The notes beneath the pieces are model-generated. The model had not been told where the DNA came from. It searched no databases and saw nothing but the letters and a program-made list of their open reading frames with translations. Position numbers and translations under genes: made by a program. A stretch of DNA of 64,000 nt. Origin: Shinella sp. UYSO24 (GTDB lineage Bacteria; Pseudomonadota; Alphaproteobacteria; Rhizobiales; Rhizobiaceae). Positions 1 to 9,124 of this stretch are shown piece by piece. How positions within the stretch are numbered: position 1 is the stretch's first letter; every line of letters begins with the position of its first letter. The stretch spans positions 1-64,000 of the forward strand of contig CABHNZ010000010.1 of the NCBI GenBank assembly GCA_902167985.1, in the 5' to 3' direction.

Positions 1-265
1 CGGCTCAACAACCTCATAGCGGCCAACAAATCCATCATCCATTATTCAGCTTCCAGATACGACTGGAAGAAGTCTCGCATGCACTCCGATCTTCAAAAAC
101 CAGCCAATCCGATGGGACAGAGACTGCGCTTACGTGGAACCCGTAACCATAATGCCTCATGCACGAGGTAAGCCCCATTGAGCACGACCAACCTGATACG
201 CGGTTTTCAGACCCTTGAGGAAGACGGTCGTGCTCCCCGCACAGCCAACAGACACTGGCTGCGTT

Positions 266-460
266 TTATGCCGATCGGAAAACGGCTCCTGCCGGGATTT
301 CGCCGCTTTCGGTATAACGCCAGAGCGCGATCAGAAGCTTGCGTGCCATGGCGACGACCGCGATACGTCGTGCCCGCCCTTTCAAATCGCCAACCCTCTG
401 ATGGAACCAGGCAGCGAGTTCACTGTAACCGTTGCGAGGACCCCACATTTCCAGAGGGTT
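266..460 (-). pseudogene. IS110-family transposase C-terminal remnant
   Basis: The minus frame ends in a stretch typical of the C-terminus of IS110 (DEDD) transposases: N-P-L-E-M-W-G-P-R-N-G-Y followed by a basic helix with AVVAMARKLLIALWRY and a final TGEIP-like segment (here SGEIPAGAVF). Only about 65 codons remain, and the catalytic DEDD part is absent, so it cannot be functional. It borders an IS66 remnant, showing repeated insertion into the same site. The family call rests on recognised C-terminal motifs only. Confidence 0.6.
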
Positions 461-493
461 TCGGCTCGCGCATAGTTCGGCTCTGTCATAATT

Positions 494-975
494 ATGGGAG
501 ACGCAACTATGGATTTGGTACCAGTCGATTTCGACGAGAAGGCTTCACCGCATAGTGCTGATGACAGTCATCAGCACTATGCCGAGAGCGAATTTGCCGA
601 TGAGAGGCGGACACCTCGCCGTGTCGAGGTTTTGCTCGGTAAAGAGCGCCGGCGCGTTGGAGCACGGATGAGAAGGCGGAAATCACGGCCGCCAGCTTCG
701 TGCCTGGCGCAAATATCTCTGCCGTTGCGCGTCAATATGGCGTGAGCCAGGGGCTGTTGCACTATTGGCGGCGCTGCGCGCGAGAGCACATGTCGGATGA
801 CGAGGAGATGCGCTTTGTGCCGGTTGTCAGAGCCGATGAAGGCTTGGGCGGCCCGGCCGCGGTGACGGCGCTGACGATCCGTGTCGAAATCAACGGCGCC
901 TGTGCCGTGATCGAGGGTGGCATTGACGAGCAGGCACTGTGCATGGTGTTCAAAGCGCTCAGGGCCTCGGCGTGA
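494..975 (+). pseudogene. tnpA: IS66 TnpA (OrfA) accessory protein, frameshifted
   Basis: This is the small helix-turn-helix protein of three-gene IS66 elements. The N-terminal part (frame from 494) reads up to RRVEVLLGKERRR. The rest continues one frame back from about 655 with STDEKAEITAASFVPG and the helix VARQYGVSQGLLHYWRR, ending at 975. One missing base near 653 (cgccgttgg reduced to cgcgttgg) explains the break and restores about 160 codons. The stop overlaps the GTG start of a tnpB fragment, as is usual in IS66. The element is decayed anyway because tnpB is truncated and no tnpC follows. Confidence 0.75.
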
Positions 976-1069
976 TCTCACTTGGATCGGATTTGCGGAT
1001 CATGATTGCTTCAAAGCCGGTGGACTTCAGGAAGGGCATCAATGGGCTGGCGGCGCTGGTTGCCGGCGT
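972..1069 (+). pseudogene. tnpB: IS66 TnpB (OrfB) 5' fragment
   Basis: GTG at 972 overlaps the tnpA stop. About 33 codons resemble the N-terminus of IS66 TnpB (ISLGSDLRIMIASKPVDFRKG then INGLAALVA). After about 1069 the family similarity ends: the usual D-x-x-x-G-D-x-x-V-F-R region is replaced by unrelated sequence, and the frame stops at 1121. This marks the break where the element was cut by a later rearrangement next to the polysaccharide genes. Confidence 0.65.
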
Positions 1070-1172
1070 CAGTCAAGGAGGCGGGCTTGTTACGCTTCCC
1101 GGATACATGCAGCATCTTTGATGGTACTAATCAGCCAAATCGCCAGACAGTCTTGAGTTTTCGAACGGACTT

Positions 1173-1982
1173 TCAACCTTCAAACATCTTTCGGCGGCAT
1201 AAGCGCTCGAGGACCAATCCAATTACTAACGAAACAAGGCCAAATCCAACGACATACTCTCTGCTTAGATACTTTGCACCGTAGTCTAGGTAGTATGCGC
1301 TCCGCATCCACTCAACGCATTGAAATACTGGATTCCAAGAGAGTGGTATTGCGACAGCATCCGGCAGGGAAGATGATACAAACAATATTCCAGACGACAG
1401 ATAAACTACCACCATGAACAGGGCGTATAGTTGAGCAAAGAAATTAAAAAACATAACTATAACCCCCACCAACACGCCAATACCTACTGATAATAGGAGT
1501 GATGCAAGGTAGGCGAATACAGCATCAGTTAGATCAATTGGGTAAGGGTCGTCTCCAAGCATATATAATATGCATACAATAAGAAATAAGGTGAAGAAGG
1601 CCGCTATTATTTCTAGAAATGCACGGGCCATCAGTATATCTGCAACCCTTACCACTGGGAATGCAAGCATGGGTCTATTCAAAACTAATGACAAGGACAT
1701 GTAGCGCGATATATACATGAATGCTAAGGTCGGTACCAAGCCAGTTGCAAAAAATACATGCAGGCTCTCGCCAAAAGGTGCTTGGCGGCCTGCCAATCCG
1801 TACAGTGTTAGCAAAATAAGCATATGCGCCAAAGGCCAAAGGGAAACGACAAAGAAACCGAGGCCATGGTCGAAAAAGCGTGTTCTCACGTCACGCAGTA
1901 TTACAGCATTCATGACGTGGAATTGCTCCTGGAGAGCGGAGCGTGAGGTCTGAATGCCAACCGCTTTATTCGACGCTTCCAC
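1173..1982 (-). CDS. ABC-2 type polysaccharide export permease (KpsM/Wzm-like)
   Basis: A 269-residue integral membrane protein with about six hydrophobic segments, beginning after an N-terminal soluble stretch (residues 1-45) with LRDVRTRFFDHGLGF. That motif is typical of ABC-2 permeases exporting capsule, O-antigen or polyol-phosphate polymers. The expected partner ATPase (KpsT/Wzt) is not in the window, so the transporter is incomplete here. Base composition is clearly AT-richer than the genes after 10 kb, as is common for transferred surface-polysaccharide loci. It reads in the same direction as the epimerase upstream and is flanked by IS remnants. Substrate unknown. Confidence 0.8.
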   Translation of the reverse strand: MEASNKAVGIQTSRSALQEQFHVMNAVILRDVRTRFFDHGLGFFVVSLWPLAHMLILLTLYGLAGRQAPFGESLHVFFATGLVPTLAFMYISRYMSLSLVLNRPMLAFPVVRVADILMARAFLEIIAAFFTLFLIVCILYMLGDDPYPIDLTDAVFAYLASLLLSVGIGVLVGVIVMFFNFFAQLYALFMVVVYLSSGILFVSSSLPDAVAIPLSWNPVFQCVEWMRSAYYLDYGAKYLSREYVVGFGLVSLVIGLVLERLCRRKMFEG

Positions 1983-2153
1983 GATGTGCTCCTTGACTCG
2001 GATCTTTTAGCTTTCTCGGTAGGATCAAGCCTATCACGCAACATCCCAATATATGGTGTCTGCTCTGTTTTTTGATTTAGAGCGCGCCAACTAAATTGCT
2101 GTTTAAAACAGACTTTCTCTGATACGTCGATTGAGCATACTTCAATGTTGTAT

Positions 2154-3008
2154 TCACGGGGTACCAGCAGGTTTCAGAGCCGCAGCGAGCGCAAGATCTC
2201 GCTTCGACACATCACCCCATATCGCCCTTGAATCGTATGGTCGAAGAGGGAACTCACCAAACCTAAGTTCGATCGGAAGGTTATTTTCTTCAACGAACCT
2301 ACTTACCATAGTCTTCAGCGAGGTTGGTTCACCAGAACAGCAATTAATGATTCCACTGACTGCCGTTTGGGTCGAGATGCTGGCTATCATTGCCCCTAGC
2401 TCTCTTACATCGATAAAGTCGAAGAGTAACTCGCCAGAATTCAATGGAAAAAATGCTTTTCCCTCAGATGCAGCCGAAAGTATCTTGGTAAAGATCGAGT
2501 TATTTAGATGGTCTTCGCCGGTTATATAGAAACACCGAAGCCATTGATTTACGGCCCCGTACTTCATACAAAGAAGCTGTTGCACCCGCCTGAGGTGATC
2601 TTTTGCGACGCCATAATTGTGCATAGGAAATGTTGGAGTGCTCTCCATTACAGCACCAACATGAAAGCCTATCTCGTGAGATGTTCCTAACCCAACTAAG
2701 TGCTTTAAACCACCTTTAAGCAAATTTTCGATAAATACGATGTGATCATTTGCGTTCTTCAGATGCTTGTCGCTACCGTGGTTAAAGCCGTCTTCCCATG
2801 CCATATCGATAACAACATCTGGTTTCCCAGCGATATTGTAAATATCTTGGTCAGATCTTGAAATATCTAAGTGTAATAGTTCGTATGGACGGTTCTCGTC
2901 TGGGACATCTCGCCTGGTAGCTAGGACGACGTCGTGGCCATGAGAAATAAGGGCATTGGCAACATGCCTGCCTACAAAACCCTCACCACCTGTCAGCAAA
3001 TATCTCAC
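2154..3008 (-). CDS. NAD-dependent epimerase/dehydratase (nucleotide-sugar type)
   Basis: A 284-residue extended SDR. The N-terminus MRYLLTGGEGFVGRHVANAL carries the T-G-G-x-G-F-V-G Rossmann motif. A Y-G-V-A-K segment near residue 130 supplies the catalytic Tyr and Lys. The family includes RmlD-like and 6-deoxy-hexulose reductases that make nucleotide sugars for surface polysaccharides, which fits the neighbouring export permease. Low GC and unusual codon use compared with the rest of the window suggest transfer. The exact sugar cannot be read from the sequence. Confidence 0.75.
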   Translation of the reverse strand: MRYLLTGGEGFVGRHVANALISHGHDVVLATRRDVPDENRPYELLHLDISRSDQDIYNIAGKPDVVIDMAWEDGFNHGSDKHLKNANDHIVFIENLLKGGLKHLVGLGTSHEIGFHVGAVMESTPTFPMHNYGVAKDHLRRVQQLLCMKYGAVNQWLRCFYITGEDHLNNSIFTKILSAASEGKAFFPLNSGELLFDFIDVRELGAMIASISTQTAVSGIINCCSGEPTSLKTMVSRFVEENNLPIELRFGEFPLRPYDSRAIWGDVSKRDLALAAALKPAGTP

Positions 3009-3634
3009 AATTACCTCTAAACCTTATAGAACAAAACACGATTATGCCCTCGGGGTGCACGTGTCAATCAACGATCCATCTAACCGGTATGTCGCGCCCG
3101 AGAGCCGAGTTGCTGCCAGAGCATCCGGAATCCCATTCCAACGAATGCATCGGAAACAGATCTGTGTAGCCTCGCCATCAAACGCAATTTTGGGTGGCAC
3201 AACAGGCCGTACGGCCGGATTGGCCATGACACGCTGCTTGGCTTGATGCCTGCAAAAAAACTTTGTTTGTCATTTGGCACTATTGGCTGACCGGCTGTGA
3301 AGTGGCGGTCAGCACGTCATTCCGCCGCTAGCGACATTGATCCTGACACGGGCCTCCCCCACGACGGGCGCGCGCTTCCATTATCTTCGTGGGTTACGTC
3401 TGAAGCCGGTGCAGCCGGACGCAGTTTTCGGCCTCGTGACGCAATGTCGCTTTCAAACTTGACCGCGATCGGGCACCACTACCAAATTAGCCCCGCTTGT
3501 AACTGGAGCAAATCCGGTGGCAGGAAGGCTTGAACGAAGCCGCTTGCGCGGCATTTGGAGGCTCTGATTGCATTTAGCTCTGCTGATTTGAAGACTTGGG
3601 CTGTTTCGGCTCAAACTTTGAACAGGAGATGACG
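3009..3634 (+). other. Non-coding stretch between polysaccharide scrap and IS91-like element
   Basis: No convincing gene is seen. Short open frames here have no recognisable motif. The right part probably contains the left end of the IS91-like element, but I could not place its terminus. AACAGGAG at 3621-3628 is the ribosome binding site of the recombinase that follows. Confidence 0.4.
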
Positions 3635-4495
3635 ATGACAGAGATGAGCCCGCTACGGCGGCGCATGATCGATGACATGACGATCCGCAATCTTTCACCA
3701 GCGACACAACGATCGTATTTGCACGCGGTGACGAAGTTTTCGCGTTATTTCGGACGATCGCCAGACCGTCTTGGACTGGAAGACGTGCGTGCGTTTCAGG
3801 TGCATCTAGTCTCATCGGGCCTCTCGTGGCCGGCCTTGAACCAGACGGTTTGTGCCCTGCGGTTCTTCTTTGGCGTCACGCTCGGTCATGCCGAGATACC
3901 GGAGCGCATTGCCTATGCCCGGACACCCGTCAAGCTGCCGACGATCCTCAACGGCGACGAGATCGTGCGTTTCCTGGAAGCGGTTCCGAGCCTAAGGACC
4001 CGTACCGCACTGACGACCGCTTATGCGGCGGGGCTGCGCGCCTCGGAAGCGGTCCATCTCAAGGTCCGCGACATTGATAGCGAACGCGGCATCATTCGCG
4101 TCGAGCATGGCAAGGGCGGCAAGGATCGCAACGTCATGCTGTCAGCGCAGCTACTCGCGATCCTGCGGGTCTATTGGCGGCTGGCGCGGCCCGAGGTCTG
4201 GCTGTTTCCGGGCCGGGAGGAGACCAAACCCATCGACGTTCAGGTTTTGTATTCTGCGTGCCGTTCGGCGCGTACTGCTGCCGGCATAGACAAAAGGGTG
4301 ACGGTGCATACGCTGCGCCACAGCTTTGCTACCCATCTTCTGGAAAGCGGAACCGATATCCGCATCATCCAGGTTTTGCTCGGCCACAACAATCTGTCCA
4401 CCACGGCACGCTACACAAAGGTTTCCAACACCCTGATCCGCAGCACGACCAGTCCGCTCGACCGGCTGACGCTGGAGGTGGTGCCGCCAGGTTGA
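3635..4495 (+). CDS. Tyrosine recombinase of IS91-like element
   Basis: A site-specific recombinase of 286 residues from the ATG at 3635, which lies 6 nt after GGAG (an ATG at 3629 is also possible). It has an N-terminal SAM-like core-binding domain (RRRMIDDMTIRNLSPATQRSY) and a C-terminal catalytic domain: the first Arg in AAGLRASEAVHL, then HTLRHSFATHLL, the His in LLGHNNLSTT and the nucleophile in ARYTKV. All catalytic positions are present. The stop codon overlaps the next gene's possible TTG start, so the two are translationally linked. Confidence 0.85.
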   Translation: MTEMSPLRRRMIDDMTIRNLSPATQRSYLHAVTKFSRYFGRSPDRLGLEDVRAFQVHLVSSGLSWPALNQTVCALRFFFGVTLGHAEIPERIAYARTPVKLPTILNGDEIVRFLEAVPSLRTRTALTTAYAAGLRASEAVHLKVRDIDSERGIIRVEHGKGGKDRNVMLSAQLLAILRVYWRLARPEVWLFPGREETKPIDVQVLYSACRSARTAAGIDKRVTVHTLRHSFATHLLESGTDIRIIQVLLGHNNLSTTARYTKVSNTLIRSTTSPLDRLTLEVVPPG

Positions 4496-4506
4496 GCAAG
4501 ATCGCC

Positions 4507-5682
4507 ATGGCGGCGGGACTGGAGGTGGCGGACATTTTTCGCCACCATGGGGAACGATATCGTCAAACACACGACGCTCATCTCGGGCGTGTCGAACGCC
4601 GGGTCATGAGTGCGGTCGAGATGTGCCGGACCGCTCGCCTGGGCGGGCATGTCCAGCAATGTCAGGACTGCGCGGCGTTCCGCATCGCCTATAATTCCTG
4701 TCGCAACCGGCATTGCCCAAAATGCCAGGGACAGGCGAGCCGTGACTGGCTTGCTGCCCGGCGGGCCGACCTTCTGCCTGTCGGCTATTTCCACGTGGTG
4801 TTCACCCTACCGCAGCAGATCGCCGCAATCGCCTTTCAGAACAAAGATGCAGTCTACACCATCCTGTTTCGCGCCGTCGCCGAGACGCTGCGCAGGCTTG
4901 CCGCCGACCCGCGGCATCTGGGTGCCGAGATAGGCTTCATCGCAGTGTTGCACTCCTGGGGCCAGAACCTCCATTATCACCCGCATATCCATTGCATCGT
5001 GCCGGGCGGCGGATTGTCGGCCGACCAGTCCCGTTGGGTTGCCTGCCGGGCAAACTTCTTCCTGCCCGTGCGGGTTCTGTCACGTCTGTTCCGGCGTGTG
5101 TTTCTCGAAGAGTTGAAGCAGGCCTACGATCTGGGCCAACTTCAGTTCTTCGGCGACATCGCCGGTCTGGCCGATCCGGCCGCATTCAATCGCATTGTCA
5201 AAGAAGCGCGGCGTGTCGACTGGGTGGTCTATGCCAAGCCGCCATTTGCCGGACCCGAACAGGTACTGGCCTATCTCGGGCGCTATACCCATCGGATTGC
5301 CATATCCAATTCCCGCCTCATCGGCATGGATGGCGACCGCATCACATTCCGTTGGAAGGATTATCGCCATGGCGGCAGGCGAAAGGTCATGACGCTCGAT
5401 GCCCACGAGTTCATCCGACGTTTCCTGCTTCATACCGTTCCGGACGGCTTTCACCGCATTCGTCATTACGGCCTGCTTGCCAATGGCCATCGGCAATTGA
5501 AGCTGGACCTGTGCCGAAGCCTACTCGATGTCCCGCCGCCGGAACACCCGGTCGACGAAGCGGACGTAGAGCCAAAACCTTTGCCGCACTGCTGCTCCTG
5601 TTGCGGCGGAACCATGACGATCATCGGCGTGTGGACCCCACGCTGGCGGGTACGCCGGCCAGCGTGGGACGACAGTTCATGA
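4507..5682 (+). CDS. IS91-family HUH (Y1) transposase
   Basis: About 391 residues from ATG 4507. A TTG at 4492 overlapping the recombinase stop is an alternative start. The N-terminal zinc-binding region has CQDC and CRNRHCPKCQ. The HUH metal motif is HYHPHIHCIVPGG, and the catalytic Tyr region is YLGRYTHRIAISNSRL. The C-terminus has a second cysteine cluster (CCSCCGG). This enzyme performs single-strand nicking for rolling-circle transposition. The coding frame is intact. Confidence 0.88.
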   Translation: MAAGLEVADIFRHHGERYRQTHDAHLGRVERRVMSAVEMCRTARLGGHVQQCQDCAAFRIAYNSCRNRHCPKCQGQASRDWLAARRADLLPVGYFHVVFTLPQQIAAIAFQNKDAVYTILFRAVAETLRRLAADPRHLGAEIGFIAVLHSWGQNLHYHPHIHCIVPGGGLSADQSRWVACRANFFLPVRVLSRLFRRVFLEELKQAYDLGQLQFFGDIAGLADPAAFNRIVKEARRVDWVVYAKPPFAGPEQVLAYLGRYTHRIAISNSRLIGMDGDRITFRWKDYRHGGRRKVMTLDAHEFIRRFLLHTVPDGFHRIRHYGLLANGHRQLKLDLCRSLLDVPPPEHPVDEADVEPKPLPHCCSCCGGTMTIIGVWTPRWRVRRPAWDDSS

Positions 5683-6047
5683 TCATATCAGACGTCCCAC
5701 TATTGCAACGATCAGCGCCGGCCTGCCGAAGAGCCGCGGGGCGAATGATTGGCCCAATCGTGCCCGAGCGACGGTTCGGTCGTTGCAAACCAGCCGGAAG
5801 CCGTGACAAACACACCGCAAATGCCGGCAAGAAGCTCCTTGCAGACCTGTCAACGGACCTCGACAAGGCTCAACTGTGCAGAACGCCATCCACCGCTTCG
5901 GCTAAATCCCCATAGTGCCAAGCAACCCGCGCCTTCGCTCAATCCGGCTTCAATGAGGTCCGATCAGCGAATGACGCACGCACAGCGTTCGGACCTCACA
6001 GAACCCTCCAGATTCATATTTTTTGGAAATCATGATTCACTCCATTT
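5683..6047 (+). other. Non-coding stretch between IS91-like and IS66-type genes
   Basis: No gene is supported. It must contain the right end of the IS91-like element and the left flank of the IS66-type transposase. I found no clear terminal inverted repeat or target duplication by eye. Confidence 0.35.
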
Positions 6048-7721
6048 ATGACGAAGCGCCGCCTGCCCATGGCCGAGCATGCCGATACGCTGTCGCTGAA
6101 GGCGTTGCGAGAGCTTGTGACCGGTCTGGTAGAACGGGCGGACCGGGCAGACATCCGGATCGAGATGCTGGAGGCCGAAAATCAAAAGCTTCGCGCCGAG
6201 AATGACCTGCTCAGGATCGAAAACACCCGACTGAAAATCGACAACCAGCTCCTGCGCGATGAGATCGCGCGGCTGAAGAACCTGCCGCCCCGCCCGCCGT
6301 TCAGACCATCGGGTATGGAGAAGGCAACCAGCGACAAGACGGTTGGTAGCAAGGGGAAGCCTACGCGGCGCCGCGGGCCGAAGGGCGATACGGGCAATGT
6401 TACCCGTGAAGAGGTTCTGCCAGTCACCGCTCCGCCCGGATCGCGCTTTAAGGGCTACAAGGATTGCATGGTGCGAGATCTGATCGTGCGAGCCGAGGTG
6501 GTACGCTATCGTCGCGAATGCTGGCTGACGCCGGATGGACGAACGATCACCGCACCTTTGCCGCCGGGAATCCAGGCTGGCTTTGGGCCCAACCTGCGGC
6601 GCGTCTGCCTCATGTTGCATAATCATGGACAGGTCACGACGCAGCGACTGACGACCTTGCTCAACGATGTCGGTGTCGAGATTTCCAAACGACAGGTCAT
6701 CCGGTTTCTGACGCAACGGATGGAAGGCTTTCATGCCGAGGATGCCGCCGTGCTGCATGCCGGCCTGGTTTCGGCGCCCTACGTGACGGTCGATGACACC
6801 GGTGCCCGCCATGCCAACCGCAATTTTCATACGACGCATATCGGCGGCGAGCATTTTAGCGCCTTTCGCACCGCGCCATCGAAGTCGCGGCTGAACTTCC
6901 TGGCCCTGCTGCGCGGCAACTATCAGGACTATGTGCTCAACGATGCGGCCTTCGCCCTTCTGCAAGACCGACAGGTGGACCCCGCCCTTCTGGCTCATTT
7001 GAGCAATCGCGAGCCGCGCCGGTTTGCTAACCAGGTTCCCTTCCTCGCCTATTTGGCTGAAATGGGTATCGACATCTTTGACAGGGACCTCATCCGCCCA
7101 TTTGCCGAGGCCGGCATCTGGGGCGCCATCCGCCATCATGGCTTGGTTGGCAATGCAGTGATCGTATCTGACGATGCCGGGCAGTTTCGCGTCGGCAACC
7201 ATGCGCTCTGTTGGGTCCATGCAGAACGCCTGCTGCACAAGCTGATGCCGGCGACGCCGCGCCAGGTAAAACATGTCGAGACCCTGCGTGAACTCATCTG
7301 GCTCTTTTACAAGCTGCTGAAAGACTATCAGCGAAGTCCAAGCCGGCGTGCAGCCCGCGCTCTTCAGGTACGGTTCGATCGGATATTCTCCATCCGCACC
7401 GGATATCGCGACCTCGATCAACTGCTGTTGCGGCTGAAGCGCCGCAAGACCGAGCTGCTGCGGGTTTTGGAGCGGCCTGAAACGCCGCTGAACACGAACG
7501 CTTCGGAAAGAGATCTGCGCGGGTTCGTCATCAAGCGCAAGATCTCGGGTGGTACGGTCAGCCGCAATGGCCGACAGGCGCGCGACAGCATGCTCGGACT
7601 GATGAAGACCTGCCAAAAGCTTGGTCTGTCGTTCTGGCACTATCTTGGCGATCGGTTGGGCATGGGAATGCCCGAGCGGGCCGTTCCTCCCCTGGCCACG
7701 ATGGTCGCTGCCAGAACCTGA
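6048..7721 (+). CDS. IS66-type DDE transposase (TnpC-like)
   Basis: A 557-residue transposase. Residues about 36-80 form a leucine-zipper coiled coil typical of IS66 TnpC (ENQKLRAENDLLRIENTRLK). A basic linker follows. The DDE catalytic core reads VTVDDTGARH (Asp about 249-250), VIVSDDAGQF (Asp about 375-376) with CWVHAERLLHKL after it, and NTNASERDLRGFVIKRK (Glu about 487), followed by KISGGTVSRNG. The frame is intact. No full tnpA/tnpB precedes it directly, so it may move as a single-gene relative or depend on helper proteins. Start uncertain: ATG 6048 or 6069, with no strong ribosome site for either. Confidence 0.85.
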   Translation: MTKRRLPMAEHADTLSLKALRELVTGLVERADRADIRIEMLEAENQKLRAENDLLRIENTRLKIDNQLLRDEIARLKNLPPRPPFRPSGMEKATSDKTVGSKGKPTRRRGPKGDTGNVTREEVLPVTAPPGSRFKGYKDCMVRDLIVRAEVVRYRRECWLTPDGRTITAPLPPGIQAGFGPNLRRVCLMLHNHGQVTTQRLTTLLNDVGVEISKRQVIRFLTQRMEGFHAEDAAVLHAGLVSAPYVTVDDTGARHANRNFHTTHIGGEHFSAFRTAPSKSRLNFLALLRGNYQDYVLNDAAFALLQDRQVDPALLAHLSNREPRRFANQVPFLAYLAEMGIDIFDRDLIRPFAEAGIWGAIRHHGLVGNAVIVSDDAGQFRVGNHALCWVHAERLLHKLMPATPRQVKHVETLRELIWLFYKLLKDYQRSPSRRAARALQVRFDRIFSIRTGYRDLDQLLLRLKRRKTELLRVLERPETPLNTNASERDLRGFVIKRKISGGTVSRNGRQARDSMLGLMKTCQKLGLSFWHYLGDRLGMGMPERAVPPLATMVAART

Positions 7722-7726
7722 GGCCA

Positions 7727-8113
7727 TCAACGGCGATCAGGTTTTGGGAACGCAACGATTTTATCCGACGCACTCCCATCTGATCTGGCTCCGGCTGGCT
7801 GCGCCTTGCCCTTCATGGCATCATCCAGCGTATCGAGCACATGGGTACCGGTGAGCTTCAGCAAAGTCGGCGACACATTCCATTGCCGCTCGTCGTCGGC
7901 ATGAATCGTCACCGTCTTCTTGTTGCGGCGAATGACAATGCCGCGGACAATGACCCCGCCCGGCCCTTCGAACATCACGCCGCTTCCGACCCGGATGTCC
8001 TGCAAGGCTGCGGCAGTCCGTTGATGGTGCAGGAACTGCAGCCGCTCGACGATACGGGCATTGAGTTCGATGAGCGTCGCCTCGTCCAGGGTATCAATGT
8101 CGATACGTCGCAT
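7727..8113 (-). CDS. Conserved hypothetical protein, possible SH3/KOW-like barrel
   Basis: A 128-residue protein of unknown function, convergent with the transposase and only 5 nt from its end. An N-terminal helix (DTLDEATLIELNARIVERLQFLHH) precedes a beta-rich middle (GSGVMFEGPGGVIVRGIVIR, then VTIHADDERQWNVSP) that could be a small barrel binding nucleic acid. The C-terminus is low-complexity and basic. Tight packing against the transposase suggests it belongs to the same mobile unit, but this is inference from position only. Confidence 0.5.
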   Translation of the reverse strand: MRRIDIDTLDEATLIELNARIVERLQFLHHQRTAAALQDIRVGSGVMFEGPGGVIVRGIVIRRNKKTVTIHADDERQWNVSPTLLKLTGTHVLDTLDDAMKGKAQPAGARSDGSASDKIVAFPKPDRR

Positions 8114-8466
8114 TGTGTCAGCCCCTCGCTTTTATCGATCCGGCCACACTGCCAAGCATGCTGAGAGGACGCAAGCTCGGCATCCAATTTGCACGCTTGT
8201 TCGGCAGCGCCACCGAATCTGCCCCGCTTACGAAATCGTCGGTACGTAGCCGTAATGAGGCATCACGCAAGCTGCTGTTTTTATGGTTAATTATGACTAA
8301 ACAGAAACTGAAATAGCAGTTTGGTTTCGCTACTTCTGACGATGACCAGTTGCCGTGCTAACCATCGATAAGTACCCCTTATCGAGGGTTAGCCATCTCA
8401 ATGTCAAATCTTGCCATCTCCGCTGTCCACCTTTATATTTGAGCTCAATTTCGACGAGGAGCAGAC
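8114..8466 (+). other. Non-coding stretch upstream of vapBC
   Basis: No gene is supported. The sequence GCTTAC at 8227-8232 resembles the outer end of IS66 elements, but no matching left end was found. The AT-rich run at about 8275-8330 and the segment up to 8466 should hold the vapB promoter. GAGGAGC at 8455-8461 is the likely ribosome site of vapB. Confidence 0.35.
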
Positions 8467-8723
8467 ATGTCCGAACCACAACTCTCCGTCCGGAGCAGCA
8501 AGGCGCGCGATCTCGCCCATGCACTGGCGCGCCGTACTGGCCAGCCGATCAACCGGCTCGTCGAGCTGCGCTTGAGCGTTATGATCAGGAGCTGCGTGCC
8601 GACAACACCCGATATCCTATGGACGCCGTATGGGATCTGGCAGCCGAGGACCGACGCAATATCCCACCCGGCACGACGTCCAATCACGATGAATTCTACG
8701 ACGAGAATGGCCTTCCAATATGA
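8467..8723 (+). CDS. vapB: VapB-type antitoxin, frameshifted as given
   Basis: The start MSEPQLSVRSSKARDLAHAL followed by ARRTGQPINRLVE is typical of the Rv0623/VapB-like antitoxin family of plasmid toxin-antitoxin pairs. As given, the frame is lost near 8566. Adding one base (gagcgtgcgc instead of gagctgcgc) restores V-E-R-A-L-E-R-Y-D and an 85-residue protein ending DEFYDENGLPI. That acidic C-terminus is the segment that normally wraps the toxin. Its stop overlaps the vapC start (ATGA at 8720-8723). If the frameshift were real, the toxin would lack its antitoxin, which is hard to tolerate, so a sequencing error is more likely. Confidence 0.8.
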
Positions 8724-9124
8724 TTGCCGTCGATACCTCTGTCATAATCGCGATGTCGATGAAAGAGCAGGAAGCAGAGACGTTCGGACCACTGATCGGG
8801 CGCGAGCCAGTCATCATCGGTTGGCCGACCTTGTTTGAGGCACGGATGGTCCTGTCAGGCAAAGGTTTCGCGAGTGCCGCCAAGATAATCGGACAGCTTG
8901 TCGAAACTCCGAATGTTACGACCGTCGTATTCGATGAGAAGCATTACCGCGCAGCCGAACATGCGTTCGAGCGGTTTGGCCGGGGACGGCATCCAGCCGC
9001 CCTCAACATGGGCGACTGTTTTTCCTATGCTGTTGCTGCGATCGCCAAGGCGCCCCTCTTGTTTAAGGGGCATGATTTCGGGCAAACGGATTTGAAACTG
9101 CATCCGGCGTCATCGATGCTATGA
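8720..9124 (+). CDS. vapC: VapC-type PIN-domain toxin ribonuclease
   Basis: A 134-residue PIN-domain protein. Acidic metal-binding residues are visible: Asp5 in MIAVDTSVII, Glu about 41 in PTLFEARMVL, Asp in ALNMGDCFSYAVA and Asp in LFKGHDFGQTDL. VapC toxins cleave tRNA or rRNA and are neutralised by the upstream VapB. Translation is coupled on both sides: the start overlaps vapB, and the stop overlaps the start of the integrase gene (ATGA at 9121-9124). Confidence 0.88.
   Translation: MIAVDTSVIIAMSMKEQEAETFGPLIGREPVIIGWPTLFEARMVLSGKGFASAAKIIGQLVETPNVTTVVFDEKHYRAAEHAFERFGRGRHPAALNMGDCFSYAVAAIAKAPLLFKGHDFGQTDLKLHPASSML

Larger units (their letters stand above)
3635..5682 (+). mobile_element. 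IS91-like element (recombinase plus HUH transposase), minimum extent
   Basis: Two overlapping genes, a tyrosine recombinase and an IS91-type Y1/HUH transposase, form the typical two-gene cassette of the larger IS91-family members in alphaproteobacteria. Both frames are open, so the element may be active, unlike the IS66 and IS110 scraps to its left. The coordinates cover the coding part only. The ori and ter ends of the rolling-circle element were not identified. Confidence 0.75.

Noticed and set aside
6030..7730. 566-codon open frame on the minus strand
   Set aside because: Opposite the IS66-type transposase with its DDE motifs; no recognisable domain of its own.
8227..8232. GCTTAC as the right terminal repeat of an IS66 element starting with GTAAGC at 170
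   Set aside because: Only six bases agree; sequence beyond them differs and an intervening IS91-like element and polysaccharide genes make a single element implausible.
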